From contig NZ_CP107836.1 of assembly GCF_036346615.1 (NCBI RefSeq), positions 496,001 through 560,000 on the forward strand: a stretch of 64,000 nucleotides of DNA, read 5' to 3'. Position 1 is the stretch's first letter; each line of letters opens with the position of its first letter. Shown in pieces: positions 19,683 to 27,402 of the stretch. The position numbers and the translations under genes were made by a program. The DNA is from Streptomyces sp. NBC_00523. GTDB taxonomy: Bacteria; Actinomycetota; Actinomycetes; Streptomycetales; Streptomycetaceae. The notes under the pieces are model-generated. The model did not search any database. It was not told the DNA's origin and saw only the letters and a list, made by a program, of their open reading frames with translations.

Positions 19683-19937
19683 ATGGGCCTCATCACCGGA
19701 CTGCTGACGCTGCCTGTCGCCCCCGTGCGGGGGGTGGTGTGGGTCGCGGAGAAGCTGAACGACGCCGCCGAGCGGGAACTGCACGACCCCCGCGTACTGC
19801 GCGCGCAACTGGCCTTACTCAACCAGGAGTTGGAGGCCGGAGACATCACGACCGAGGAATTCGAACGGGAAGAGGATCGGCTGCTCGACCGGCTGCACGC
19901 CGTTCGGGCGGGCCGTATGCCAAGCGATCGAAGGTGA
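19683..19937 (+). CDS. gvpG: Gas vesicle protein GvpG
   Basis: This 84-residue protein starts with the GvpG signature MGLITGLLTLPVAPVRGVVWVAEKL and continues as a charged coiled-coil-like region with LNQELEAGDITTEEFEREED. GvpG is an accessory assembly protein. Codon 45 (19815-19817) is TTA, a codon read only by the bldA tRNA in streptomycetes, so translation may be tied to development. It begins one base after the gvpF stop. Confidence 0.93.
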   Translation: MGLITGLLTLPVAPVRGVVWVAEKLNDAAERELHDPRVLRAQLALLNQELEAGDITTEEFEREEDRLLDRLHAVRAGRMPSDRR

Positions 19938-19944
19938 CGTGCTC

Positions 19945-20766
19945 ATGGATGACGAGGCCAAGGTAGCGCTCGCAGCCGCGGTGGTCGGCGGCTACGTGCT
20001 GGGCCGGACCAAGAAGGGCCGGATGGCCCTGACCGTCGCGACATACCTGGCGGGCCGGAGGTTCGGGCTCGAACCCCGCCAGCTCGCCGCCGAGGGCATG
20101 CGCCGCCTCGGCGGTGTCCCCCAGGTCGCGGAGCTGCAGGAACAGCTGCGCGGCGAGGTGATGGACGCGGGCCGCAAGGCCGTGACGGCTGCGGCGAACC
20201 GCAGCATCGCCTCGCTGGCCGATTCGATCGGCGACCGCACCGCCCGGCTGAGCGCGGGCCGGCGCGAGCAGGACGAGGACCAGGACGAGTACGACGACGA
20301 ACCGTACGAGGACGAGTACGACGACGACGCGTACGAAGAGGAACCGGAGGAGGAAGAGGAACCGTCCGAGGAAGAGCCCTGGGACGAGGGTGAGGACGAG
20401 GATTACGAGAACGAGGAGGAGCCTTCCGAGCCGCCCGCCAAGAAGGCGCCGCCGAAGAAGGCACCGCCCAAGAAGGCAGCCGCCAGGAAGGCCCCGGCGA
20501 AGAAGCAGGCCGCCAAGAAGTCCGCCCCGGCCAAGAAGGCGGCCCCCGCCAGGAAGAGCGCGGAGAAGAAGCCCGCGGCGAAGAAGGCCGCACCCGCGAA
20601 GAAGGCCGCCCGGGCCAAGAAGGCGACGCCGAAGAAGTCGGCTCCCGCGAAGAAGACCGCGGCCAAGAAGACCGCCCCGGCGAAGAAGTCCGCGTCGAAG
20701 AAGACGTCGGCGTCCAAGTCGGCGTCCAAGCGGACCGCTTCCAAGCGCACCGACCGTCGGAGGTAG
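19945..20766 (+). CDS. gvpY: Gas vesicle cluster protein GvpY, with acidic and Lys/Ala-rich tails
   Basis: This 273-residue protein occupies the gvpY position of the Streptomyces operon. Residues 1-110 form a globular part beginning MDDEAKVALAAAVVGGYVLGRTKKGRMALTVA-like, with a short hydrophobic segment. It is followed by a strongly acidic stretch (about 112-165) and then a histone-H1-like KKAPPKKAPPKKAA repeat tail. The ATG at 19945 is chosen because GAAGG lies about 10 bases upstream; a GTG at 19939 is in frame. The function is unknown; the tails suggest electrostatic contacts with other vesicle proteins, or with nucleic acid. Confidence 0.85.
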   Translation: MDDEAKVALAAAVVGGYVLGRTKKGRMALTVATYLAGRRFGLEPRQLAAEGMRRLGGVPQVAELQEQLRGEVMDAGRKAVTAAANRSIASLADSIGDRTARLSAGRREQDEDQDEYDDEPYEDEYDDDAYEEEPEEEEEPSEEEPWDEGEDEDYENEEEPSEPPAKKAPPKKAPPKKAAARKAPAKKQAAKKSAPAKKAAPARKSAEKKPAAKKAAPAKKAARAKKATPKKSAPAKKTAAKKTAPAKKSASKKTSASKSASKRTASKRTDRRR

Positions 20767-20772
20767 CGAGTC

Positions 20773-21843
20773 ATGGCCAGGACAGATCAGGACGAGTCCG
20801 GGACGCAGGAGTCGGGTCTCGACCGGCTCCGCGAGGAGCTGTCGGGCTTCCTCAGCGCGAAGGTGGAGGATCTCGCGGACAAGGCGAGCGGCAAGCTGAC
20901 GGATGTCGCACAGCAGCTCACCGACTCCGCGGGGGACGGCGGCTCCCTTCCCGCCGTGGCAGGCCGGGTCCTCCAGGGCGAATCACCGCTGAAGTCGTTC
21001 GTCTCGGAGAAGGCCAAGGGTGTGAAGGACAACGTCACGGAGAAGGCCAAGGAGGCGTTCGGCGGTGGCAAGGGCAAGAGCAAGTCGAGTGGGGGCGGTA
21101 AGTCGATGAACATCGTGGAAGTCCTCGACGTCGGCGTGCCTCTGCGTACCGCGTACGACTACTGGACCCAGTACGACAAGTTCAGCAGCTTCGCGAAGGG
21201 CGTCCAGGACGTCTCGACGGAGGACGAGGCCACGAGCGACTGGAAGGTCAAGATCGGCCCGTCCTCGCGCAGCTTCAAGGCGACCGTCCAGGAGCAGATC
21301 CCCGACGAGCGCATCGTCTGGACCTCGGAGGGCTCCAAGGGCACGACGCGCGGCGCCGTCAGCTTCCATGAGCTCACACCGAACCTGACCCGCATCGTGC
21401 TGGTGGTCGAGTACTACCCTTCCGGCTTCTTCGAGAAGACGGGCAACCTCTGGCGGGCCCAGGGCCGCCGCATCCGCCTGGACTTCAAGCACTTCCAGCG
21501 GTACGTCACCCTTACCGACGAGGAGCCCGACGGCTGGCGCGGCGAGATCCGCGACGGCGAGGTCGTCGTCTCCCACGAGGACGCCGTGGCCGAGGAGGAG
21601 GAGTCCGAGGACGACGAGGAACAGCCGGAGGACGAGGACTACGAGGACGAGGGCGAAGACGAGGAGGGCGACGACGAGGAGGGCGACGAGGACGAGGGCG
21701 ACGAGGACGAGTGGGAGGACGACGAGGAACCGGAAGAGGAAGAGGAAGAGGAAGAGGAAGAGGAACCGGAGGAGGAAGAAGAAGACGAGGAGGAGGAGCC
21801 CGCCCCGAGCAGGCGGCGCGCGCGGAGGTCCCGTCGTGACTGA
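20773..21843 (+). CDS. gvpZ: Gas vesicle cluster protein GvpZ, SRPBCC domain with long acidic tail
   Basis: This 356-residue protein occupies the gvpZ position. The N-terminal 110 residues are helical and Lys-rich; residues 115-250 form an SRPBCC/polyketide-cyclase-like domain (VLDVGVPLRTAYDYWTQYDKFSSFAKGVQDV and the VVEYYPSGFFEK region). The last 90 residues are almost entirely Glu/Asp, ending in a basic RRRARRSRRD. SRPBCC folds bind hydrophobic ligands, so a role in the vesicle surface is possible but unproven. The gene overlaps gvpJ by 8 bases. Confidence 0.85.
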   Translation: MARTDQDESGTQESGLDRLREELSGFLSAKVEDLADKASGKLTDVAQQLTDSAGDGGSLPAVAGRVLQGESPLKSFVSEKAKGVKDNVTEKAKEAFGGGKGKSKSSGGGKSMNIVEVLDVGVPLRTAYDYWTQYDKFSSFAKGVQDVSTEDEATSDWKVKIGPSSRSFKATVQEQIPDERIVWTSEGSKGTTRGAVSFHELTPNLTRIVLVVEYYPSGFFEKTGNLWRAQGRRIRLDFKHFQRYVTLTDEEPDGWRGEIRDGEVVVSHEDAVAEEEESEDDEEQPEDEDYEDEGEDEEGDDEEGDEDEGDEDEWEDDEEPEEEEEEEEEEEPEEEEEDEEEEPAPSRRRARRSRRD

Positions 21844-22162
21844 TCTCGACTTCCGGCAGGACGCCGCCTACGCGCCCGCCGGCCCGCACACCACCAACCT
21901 CGCCGACATCCTCGAACGTGTCCTGGACAAGGGCATCGTCATCGCCGGTGACATCAAGATCGATCTGCTGGACATCGAGCTGCTCACCATCCGGCTGCGG
22001 CTGTTCGTCGCCTCCGTCGACACGGCGAAGAAGGCCGGGATCGACTGGTGGGAGACCGACCCCGCGCTCAGCTCGCACGCGGCGCGCAACGCGCTCCAGG
22101 ACGAGAACCGGGAGCTGCGGGCCCGCCTCGACGCCCTTGAGTCACAGGCGTCCGCGTCATGA
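21836..22162 (+). CDS. gvpJ: Gas vesicle protein GvpJ (GvpA-like)
   Basis: This 108-residue GvpA-family minor structural protein has the core LADILERVLDKGIVIAGDIKIDLLDIELLTIRLRLFVASVDTAKKAGIDWW at residues 22-72 and a coiled-coil-like C-terminus (LQDENRELRARLDALES). The GTG start at 21836 overlaps the end of gvpZ, and its stop overlaps gvpL as ATGA. GvpJ is thought to form vesicle caps or nucleation sites. Confidence 0.93.
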   Translation: MTDLDFRQDAAYAPAGPHTTNLADILERVLDKGIVIAGDIKIDLLDIELLTIRLRLFVASVDTAKKAGIDWWETDPALSSHAARNALQDENRELRARLDALESQASAS

Positions 22163-22953
22163 CCGAGGACACCCGCTCGTCCGCGGATGCCCCTGCCGTG
22201 TACGTCTACGCCGTTTGCCGCACCGAGGAGCAGCCGGTCCTCGGCGGCCCGACGGGCGTCACATCCGAGAGCCCGCTGCGCGCCCTGGCCCTCGGCCCGG
22301 CGCTCACCGCCGTCGTCCAGACCGTACGGGCCGCCGACTTCACCGACGACGCGTGGCAGGCCAGGCTCGCCGACGAGCCCGAACTCGAACGGTACGCACG
22401 GGCCCATCACGAGGTCGTGTGTGCGACAGCCGCCCGGTACCCGACGGTGCCCCTTCCCCTGGCCACGCTCTACCACGACGAGGAGCGGGCCCGGGCAGGG
22501 CTGACCAAGGAGGCGCGGCGCTTCCACGCCGCGCTGGACCGTACGGCGCACCACGCCGAGTGGGGCGTGAAGGTGTACGTGGCCGACGCACCGGCCCGAA
22601 AGGCGCCCGAGGCCGCCCCGCAGCGGCCCGCGCCCGGGGCCGGCCGGGCCTATCTGGACCGGAAGCGGAGCCTGCGGGACCGGCGCGAACGGGACCGGAC
22701 GGACGGGCTGCGGATCGCCGAGGTGATCGACGCGGACGTCAGCGGGCTGGCCGCCGCCTCGCGCAGGCTGCCCCCGCACGGCTCCCGGGTGCCGGACGAG
22801 CGGCGCACCCAGGTGCTCAACGCCACGTATCTGGTGGCAGAGGACCGGGCGGCGGAGCTGTCGCGGCTGGCGCAGAGCCTCCGCGAGCGGACCGGGGCGC
22901 AGGTCGAGCTGTCGGGGCCCTGGGTCCCGTACTCCTTCGTCGGTGAGGTGTAG
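22159..22953 (+). CDS. gvpL: Gas vesicle protein GvpL (GvpF/L family)
   Basis: The second GvpF/GvpL-family member of the operon, 264 residues. It begins after a short leader with VYVYAVCRTEE and ends LSGPWVPYSFVGEV, matching the family termini. Compared with GvpF it has an inserted, proline/arginine-rich loop around residues 145-185. The ATG overlaps the gvpJ stop, indicating coupled translation. Confidence 0.93.
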   Translation: MTEDTRSSADAPAVYVYAVCRTEEQPVLGGPTGVTSESPLRALALGPALTAVVQTVRAADFTDDAWQARLADEPELERYARAHHEVVCATAARYPTVPLPLATLYHDEERARAGLTKEARRFHAALDRTAHHAEWGVKVYVADAPARKAPEAAPQRPAPGAGRAYLDRKRSLRDRRERDRTDGLRIAEVIDADVSGLAAASRRLPPHGSRVPDERRTQVLNATYLVAEDRAAELSRLAQSLRERTGAQVELSGPWVPYSFVGEV

Positions 22954-22955
22954 AG

Positions 22956-23183
22956 GTGGAGCGCTCCGTCGTGCCGTGGGACGAGCCGGAACCGCTGAGC
23001 GGGCCGATCGGGGTGCCTCTGGTCGATCTGCTGGACCGGGTGCTGGCGACCGGGGTGGTCATCAGCGGGGACCTGGTCATCGCGATCGCCGATGTGCCTC
23101 TCGTACGTCTGTCGCTGCACGCGCTGCTGTCGTCGGTCAGCGAGCGGGTGCCGGCGCCCTGGGCCGACGGGGGGCCGCTGTGA
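22956..23183 (+). CDS. gvpS: Gas vesicle protein GvpS (GvpA-like)
   Basis: This 75-residue GvpA-family paralogue has the core VDLLDRVLATGVVISGDLVIAIADVPLVRLSLHALLSSV. It starts with GTG three bases after the gvpL stop and overlaps gvpK as GTGA. It is the third GvpA-type protein here, with GvpA and GvpJ; the usual reading is that these are minor wall components or shape determinants. Confidence 0.92.
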   Translation: MERSVVPWDEPEPLSGPIGVPLVDLLDRVLATGVVISGDLVIAIADVPLVRLSLHALLSSVSERVPAPWADGGPL

Positions 23184-23458
23184 CGGACGCGCGGGTCGAT
23201 CTGGACTCCGGGAAGGTGGGCCAGGACCTCGTGACGCTGGTGCTCACCGTCGTGGAGCTGCTGCGCCAGCTGATGGAGCGCCAGGCGATCCGGCGCATCG
23301 ACGAGGGTGACCTCACCGAGGAGCAGACCGAGGAGATCGGCACGACGCTGATGCTCCTGGAGCAGCGGATGACGGAACTGTGCGAGCAGCACGGGGTGCG
23401 GCCCGAGGACCTGAATCTGGACCTCGGGCCGCTGGGCACGCTGCTGCCGCGCGACTGA
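23180..23458 (+). CDS. gvpK: Gas vesicle protein GvpK
   Basis: This 92-residue GvpK protein is the last gene of the operon. The family region VGQDLVTLVLTVVELLRQLMERQAIRRIDEGDLTEEQTEEIGTTLMLLEQRM is intact. The GTG start at 23180 overlaps gvpS; a longer open frame upstream is in the wrong context. GvpK is an accessory protein needed for vesicle formation. A hairpin about 70 bases downstream may end the operon. Confidence 0.93.
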   Translation: MTDARVDLDSGKVGQDLVTLVLTVVELLRQLMERQAIRRIDEGDLTEEQTEEIGTTLMLLEQRMTELCEQHGVRPEDLNLDLGPLGTLLPRD

Positions 23459-23526
23459 GCCGCCGCGGCTCCCCCGGGGTGCGGCGATCACCCGAATGGC
23501 GGGAGCGCTGGAGCCGGAGGAGAGTG

Positions 23527-23568
23527 GGATGAGGGGCCGAACGGCTTCCGCCGGGCAGCCCCTCATCC
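23527..23568 (+). terminator. Hairpin between gvpK and the Asp23 gene
   Basis: GGATGAGGGGC (23527-23537) pairs perfectly with GCCCCTCATCC (23558-23568) around a 20-base loop, and the stem extends past a one-base bulge. It may terminate the gas-vesicle transcript. Being 26 bases before the next start codon, it could equally be a leader structure of the Asp23 gene. Confidence 0.45.
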
Positions 23569-23594
23569 ACTCCAGCTCTCCGTGTGAGGAACTC

Positions 23595-24047
23595 ATGGCG
23601 ACCAACGAAAGCGGCGGCACCACCCTGGACGGCGGTGCGGCGGGCGGCACGCGAGGGACGACGACCATCGCGGACAACGTGGTGTCGACCATCGCCGGTA
23701 TCGCGGTACGGGAGACCGACGGGGTCCATTCCGTCGGCAAGGGCCCTTCGCGGGCGCTCGGAGCCGTCAAGGACAAGGTTTCCCGCTCCACTGACCCGGG
23801 GCGGGGCGTCAAGGTGGAGGTCGGCGAGAAGCAGACCGCCATCGACGTCGACATCGTCGTGGAGTACGGCGCCCCCATCCTGGACACCGCGCGCAGCCTC
23901 CGTACGAACGTCACGGACGCGGTCGAGACGATGACCGGTCTCGACGTGGTCGAGATCAACATCAACGTCACCGACGTCCATGTGCCGGGTTCGGACGACG
24001 ACGAGGACGAGGACGAGTCGTCCTCGCGCAGCTCACGCGTCCAGTGA
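23595..24047 (+). CDS. Asp23/Gls24-family envelope stress protein
   Basis: This 150-residue protein is of the Asp23/Gls24 (DUF322) family. The domain covers about residues 25-135: TIADNVVSTIAGIAVRETDGVHSVG near the start and VVEYGAPILDTARSLRTNVTDAVETMTGLDVVEININVTDV near the end. It finishes with an acidic-serine tail. Asp23 proteins associate with the membrane and respond to alkaline or envelope stress; in streptomycetes several copies lie in stress regulons. A GAGGA box precedes the ATG. It lies between the gas-vesicle operon and the SigB-family gene, convergent with the latter. Confidence 0.9.
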   Translation: MATNESGGTTLDGGAAGGTRGTTTIADNVVSTIAGIAVRETDGVHSVGKGPSRALGAVKDKVSRSTDPGRGVKVEVGEKQTAIDVDIVVEYGAPILDTARSLRTNVTDAVETMTGLDVVEININVTDVHVPGSDDDEDEDESSSRSSRVQ

Positions 24048-24077
24048 CGAAGCCCCCGTGAACCGGGTGGACAGGTC

Positions 24078-24959
24078 TTAGTCCTCGGTGAGGATGCCTT
24101 CGCGGAGCTTGCCCAGTATGCGGGCGATCAGCCGTGAGACGTGCATCTGCGAGAGACCGAGCTGTTCACCTATCTGGGACTGTGTCATCTCCTGGCCGAA
24201 GCGCATCTGGACGATGGCGCGTTCCCGTTCGTCCAGTGTCTCCAGCAGGGGCGCCAGGGCGTGCAGGTTCTCGACCAGCTCGATCCCCGGGTCGCACTCG
24301 CCGGTGATGTCCGCGTGGGTGCGGCTCACCCCACTGGGGCTGTCGGACTCCGCCCCGTCGAGGGGGACGTCCAGCGAGTGCGCGGTGTAGCCGTTGGAGG
24401 CGACCAGGCCCTCGATGACCTCTTCCTCGCTGATGCCGAGCCGTTCCGCCAGTTCGGCGACGGTGGCTTCCCGGCCGAGCGAGGTGGCCAGCTCCTCCTT
24501 GGCCTTGGCGAGGGTGACCCGGAGTTCCTGGAGCCGGCGGGGGACGTGGACGGACCAGGTGGTGTCCCGGAAGAAGCGCTTGATCTCACCGACGATGTAG
24601 GGAATGGCGAATGAGGTGAATTCGACTTCCCTGCTGAGTTCGAAGCGGTCGATGGCCTTGATCAGGCCGATGGTGCCCACCTGGATGATGTCCTCCATCT
24701 GGCCGTTGCCGCGGTTGCGGTAGCGGGCCGCGGCGAAGTGCACCAGGGTGAGATTCATCTCGATGAGCGTATTGCGGGCGTACTGGTACTCCGGCGTGCC
24801 TTCTTCGAGGGTCTGCAACCGGTCGAAGAACAGCTTGCTGAGTGCCCGGGCGTCCTTGGGCGCGACCTTCAGCGGATCGGCGATCTCCGGGAGTTCGGCC
24901 GGCGCACCTGTCGTGGTCCCCGGCACCTGGGCAGATACGGATGTCGGCATGGCGATCAT
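24078..24959 (-). CDS. RNA polymerase sigma factor of the SigB/SigF/SigG family
   Basis: This 293-residue group 3 sigma factor has region 2 (FAAARYRNRGNGQMEDIIQVGTIGLIKAIDRFE), region 3 (HVPRRLQELRVTLAKAKEEL) and region 4 (MTQSQIGEQLGLSQMHVSRLIARIL). The SigB/F/G family controls stress and sporulation genes in streptomycetes and is usually held by anti-sigma factors. I cannot assign which paralogue this is. Two ATG starts (24959 and 24950) are possible around a GGAAGG box. A promoter matching its own family's consensus lies 47-71 bases upstream, suggesting autoregulation. No anti-sigma kinase gene is adjacent. Confidence 0.92.
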   Translation of the reverse strand: MIAMPTSVSAQVPGTTTGAPAELPEIADPLKVAPKDARALSKLFFDRLQTLEEGTPEYQYARNTLIEMNLTLVHFAAARYRNRGNGQMEDIIQVGTIGLIKAIDRFELSREVEFTSFAIPYIVGEIKRFFRDTTWSVHVPRRLQELRVTLAKAKEELATSLGREATVAELAERLGISEEEVIEGLVASNGYTAHSLDVPLDGAESDSPSGVSRTHADITGECDPGIELVENLHALAPLLETLDERERAIVQMRFGQEMTQSQIGEQLGLSQMHVSRLIARILGKLREGILTED

Positions 24960-25005
24960 TCCCTTCCGTCGGACAGCGACTGCTTACGCATGCGCGAAGC
25001 TGCGA

Positions 25006-25030
25006 CTACCCGGAGCCATGCGTTCCACAC
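25006..25030 (-). promoter_or_regulatory. Candidate autoregulatory promoter of the SigB-family gene
   Basis: On the minus strand GTGT (25030-25027) is followed after 15 bases by GGGTAG (25011-25006). This differs from the sigma-B consensus GNNT-N14-16-GGGTAY only in the last base. The leader would be about 40 bases. Self-transcription is usual for this sigma family. Confidence 0.5.
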
Positions 25031-25103
25031 ACGCGTGCGACAAAAGCCTTAGGGGTTTCGTCATCTGACGTGGTGACGGTGGCGCGGCCCGCGGAAGGAA
25101 GGG

Positions 25104-25706
25104 TCAGCGCGGAGGGTAGGGCGATTCGGCGAGAACCCGGGCGAGGTGTGCGGCGTTGAGGGCCATCTGGTGGGTGGTGGACCTGACGATGTCGGGCGTC
25201 TCCTCCAGGTCCTGGTAGTCGGTACCGTGCATGGCCTCTCCGACCCAGTAGCTCACCGCCCCGGGCGCGAGGGTGAAGCCCAGGTCGTTGAGGCCCTGGA
25301 AGACGTCGGCGCTCACCTTGTGGGCGCCGTCCTCGTTGCCGACGACGGCCACCATGCCCACCTTGCCGTAGGGCAACTGCCTTCCCTCGTCGTCGGTTTC
25401 GGAGATGTCGGCGTTCAGCCGTTCCAGTACGCGCTGGCAGTGGCTCGCCGGATGCCCCAGCCAGATCGGGGTGGCCAGCAGCAGGATGTCCGCCGCCATC
25501 ACCTTCTCGCGCAGGCCGGGCCACTCGTCCCCGTCGCCCATGTCCTGAGCGATCCCGGGCCGTACGTCGTGGTCGGCGATCCGCACCGTCTCCCCCTTCA
25601 CCCCCAGACCGGCGAGCTCGGCCATGATCTGGTCGGCGAGCAGCTGACTGCTCGACGGCTTGGGCGACGGGGAGAGGGTGCAGACGAGCGCAAGTGCTCG
25701 GGTCAT
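25104..25706 (-). CDS. NADPH-dependent FMN reductase / flavodoxin-fold protein
   Basis: This 200-residue flavodoxin-like protein begins TRALALVCTLSPSPKPSSSQLLADQI, an FMN-phosphate-binding loop pattern, with ADILLLATPIWLGHPASHCQRVLERLNADIS and YGKVGMVAVVGNEDGAHKVSADVFQGLNDLGF as later FMN-site signatures. Such proteins reduce quinones or flavins in oxidative-stress defence. GAGGAG lies about 8 bases upstream of the ATG. It follows the sigma-factor gene in the stress module but has its own spacing of about 145 bases. Confidence 0.87.
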   Translation of the reverse strand: MTRALALVCTLSPSPKPSSSQLLADQIMAELAGLGVKGETVRIADHDVRPGIAQDMGDGDEWPGLREKVMAADILLLATPIWLGHPASHCQRVLERLNADISETDDEGRQLPYGKVGMVAVVGNEDGAHKVSADVFQGLNDLGFTLAPGAVSYWVGEAMHGTDYQDLEETPDIVRSTTHQMALNAAHLARVLAESPYPPR

Positions 25707-25903
25707 CGGAAGATCTCCTCACGGTGTGCGGTCGCTCGGCCCGGGGAGTTCGGGCGCCCTTCCCACTATGGGAGGTCCACGCGGGGCGCGCCCGGCACCA
25801 CCGGGTCCGAAATCTTCTTCCCGCTCTTCCCCGAGAAAGTCAGTTGTTTTTCAGGAATACAGGCAGAGGGCCGGGGCATCTGATGTTTCGGAGGTTGATA
25901 CCC

Positions 25904-26074
25904 ATGGTTCCCGTGATTCTGGTTCTCCTGCTTGCACTCATTCTCTTCGGGGCGGGTTTCGCCCTGAAGGCCCTGTGGTGGATAGCCATCGCCGTACTCG
26001 TGGTGTGGCTGCTCGGGTTCGTCGTCCGGCCTGCGGGCGGCGGCGGGAAGCGAGGCCGCTGGTACCGCTGGTAG
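25904..26074 (+). CDS. Small hydrophobic membrane protein, 56 aa
   Basis: This tiny protein consists of two adjacent hydrophobic stretches (VPVILVLLLALILFGAGFALKALWWIAIAVLVVWLLGFVV) followed by a Gly/Arg/Trp tail ending WYRW. It resembles the small stress-associated hydrophobic proteins found throughout actinobacteria. The ATG at 25904 is chosen because GGAGG lies 8 bases upstream; an in-frame ATG 21 bases earlier overlaps that box. A strong terminator follows 33 bases after the stop. Confidence 0.85.
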   Translation: MVPVILVLLLALILFGAGFALKALWWIAIAVLVVWLLGFVVRPAGGGGKRGRWYRW

Positions 26075-26106
26075 ATCTGACCGGGCGATACGTCGCAGCG
26101 GCACAT

Positions 26107-26149
26107 AAAGTGAGGACGGCCGGGAATTTCCCGGCCGTCCTCACTTTTT
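26107..26149 (+). terminator. Strong intrinsic terminator
   Basis: A 20-bp perfect stem (26107-26126 with 26128-26147; core GTGAGGACGGCCGGG) is followed by a T run at 26145-26149. It terminates the small membrane-protein transcript. The A run on the left arm would let it work in reverse as well. Confidence 0.95.
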
Positions 26150-26196
26150 CGTATGGCTTTCGGTGCGCACACATCTGCCGGACGGGTGACATCTCC

Positions 26197-27390
26197 ATGA
26201 CACACTCCGCCACCAGTGACGGCGAGCGGCTGCTGCACGGGTTCCTGGCGGAGGTGCACGCCACCGCCCCGACCGATCTGCCGGCTCTGGTCAACCGGTA
26301 CGCCGGTCTGCTGGGGCTGCGCCGGGTGGAGATCTACATCGTCGACCTCCAGCAGCATCGGCTCACCCCGCTCTCGGGCGAGGCGCAGCTCGACGTGGAC
26401 GCGTCCCTGGCCGGTTCGGCCTTCCGCTCGCTGGCCCTGCGCGTCGAGACGACGGACACCGAGACGCTGATCGCCTGGCTGCCGCTGGTGGACGGGGTGG
26501 AGCGGCTGGGGGTCATCGGTGTCCAGGCGGACGCGCTGGACAGAACACTGCTCGAACGGTGCGCGAGTCTGGCGTCCGTCGTGGCGATGGCGATCACGTC
26601 GAAGCGCGCGTTCAGCGACCGGTTCGTGCAGCGGGCGCGTACGGAGACGATGACGCTGCCCGCCGAGATGGTGCGGACCCTGCTGCCGCCGCGCGCGGTC
26701 GGTGAGGACCGGGCGCTGTCCACGGCAGTGCTGGAACCGGCGTACGAACTGGGCGGCGACGCCTTCGACCACTCGCTGACGGAGTCGACGCTGCACGCGG
26801 TCATCCTCGACGCGATGGGCCACAACCTGGCATCCGGGCTGACCAGCGCGATCGCGGTCGCCGGCTGCCGCAGCGCCCGGCGCAAGGGGTCGGGGCTGCG
26901 GGAGCTCGTCAGGACGGTCGACGGTGCGCTGGCCGAGTGGCTGCCCGACCAGTTCTGCACCGGGGTCGCCCTGCAACTGGACATGTCCAGCGGCATCCTG
27001 AGCTGGATCAACTGCGGTCACCCGCCGCCGCTGCTGATCCGCGAGAACCGCGTCCTGGACAACGCCCTGGACCGCCCGAGCGAACCGCCCCTCGGCACCC
27101 CGGGCATGATCTGCGGTGCGGAACGCGTCGTCCACGAGGTGCCCCTGCTGCCCGGCGACCGGATCCTGCTGTACACGGACGGGGTGACCGAGGCCCGCAT
27201 GGCGGACGGCACCCAGTTCGGCCTGAACCGCTTCACGGCCTCGATCATCCGCGCCACGGCCGCCGGGGAGCCCGCGTCGGAGGCGCTGCGACAGCTCATC
27301 CACTCCATCCGGGAGTACCAGCACGACCGGCTCAACGACGACGCCACGATCATGATGCTGGAGTGGCACCCGAACCCCCGGGAGCCGTAG
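26197..27390 (+). CDS. PP2C/SpoIIE-type phosphatase with N-terminal GAF-like domain
   Basis: This 397-residue protein has a GAF-like sensor over about residues 10-145 and a SpoIIE/RsbU phosphatase domain over about 165-390. Metal-binding motifs are visible (ELGGDAFDH, ILDAMGHNLASGLTS, LLYTDGVTEAR, DDATIMMLEW). These enzymes dephosphorylate anti-anti-sigma factors and so release SigB-type sigma factors. The neighbouring SigB-family gene makes this a likely upstream activator. No kinase domain is fused. The ATG at 26197 has only a weak ribosome site. Confidence 0.9.
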   Translation: MTHSATSDGERLLHGFLAEVHATAPTDLPALVNRYAGLLGLRRVEIYIVDLQQHRLTPLSGEAQLDVDASLAGSAFRSLALRVETTDTETLIAWLPLVDGVERLGVIGVQADALDRTLLERCASLASVVAMAITSKRAFSDRFVQRARTETMTLPAEMVRTLLPPRAVGEDRALSTAVLEPAYELGGDAFDHSLTESTLHAVILDAMGHNLASGLTSAIAVAGCRSARRKGSGLRELVRTVDGALAEWLPDQFCTGVALQLDMSSGILSWINCGHPPPLLIRENRVLDNALDRPSEPPLGTPGMICGAERVVHEVPLLPGDRILLYTDGVTEARMADGTQFGLNRFTASIIRATAAGEPASEALRQLIHSIREYQHDRLNDDATIMMLEWHPNPREP

Positions 27391-27402
27391 GGCGGCCCGG
27401 GC

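Noticed and set aside
17348..19849. An 833-codon minus-strand frame covering TetR and the first gas-vesicle genes
   Set aside because: Only the last ~200 codons are TetR; the rest lies antisense to gvpO, gvpA, gvpF and gvpG.
20430..20766. Repetitive Lys/Ala codons at the gvpY end as a DNA repeat or CRISPR-like array
   Set aside because: The repeats are protein-level low complexity within a coding frame, with no regular spacers.
21590..21800. GAGGAA-rich run as a satellite or replication element
   Set aside because: It codes the acidic tail of GvpZ in frame and has no iterated unit outside that.
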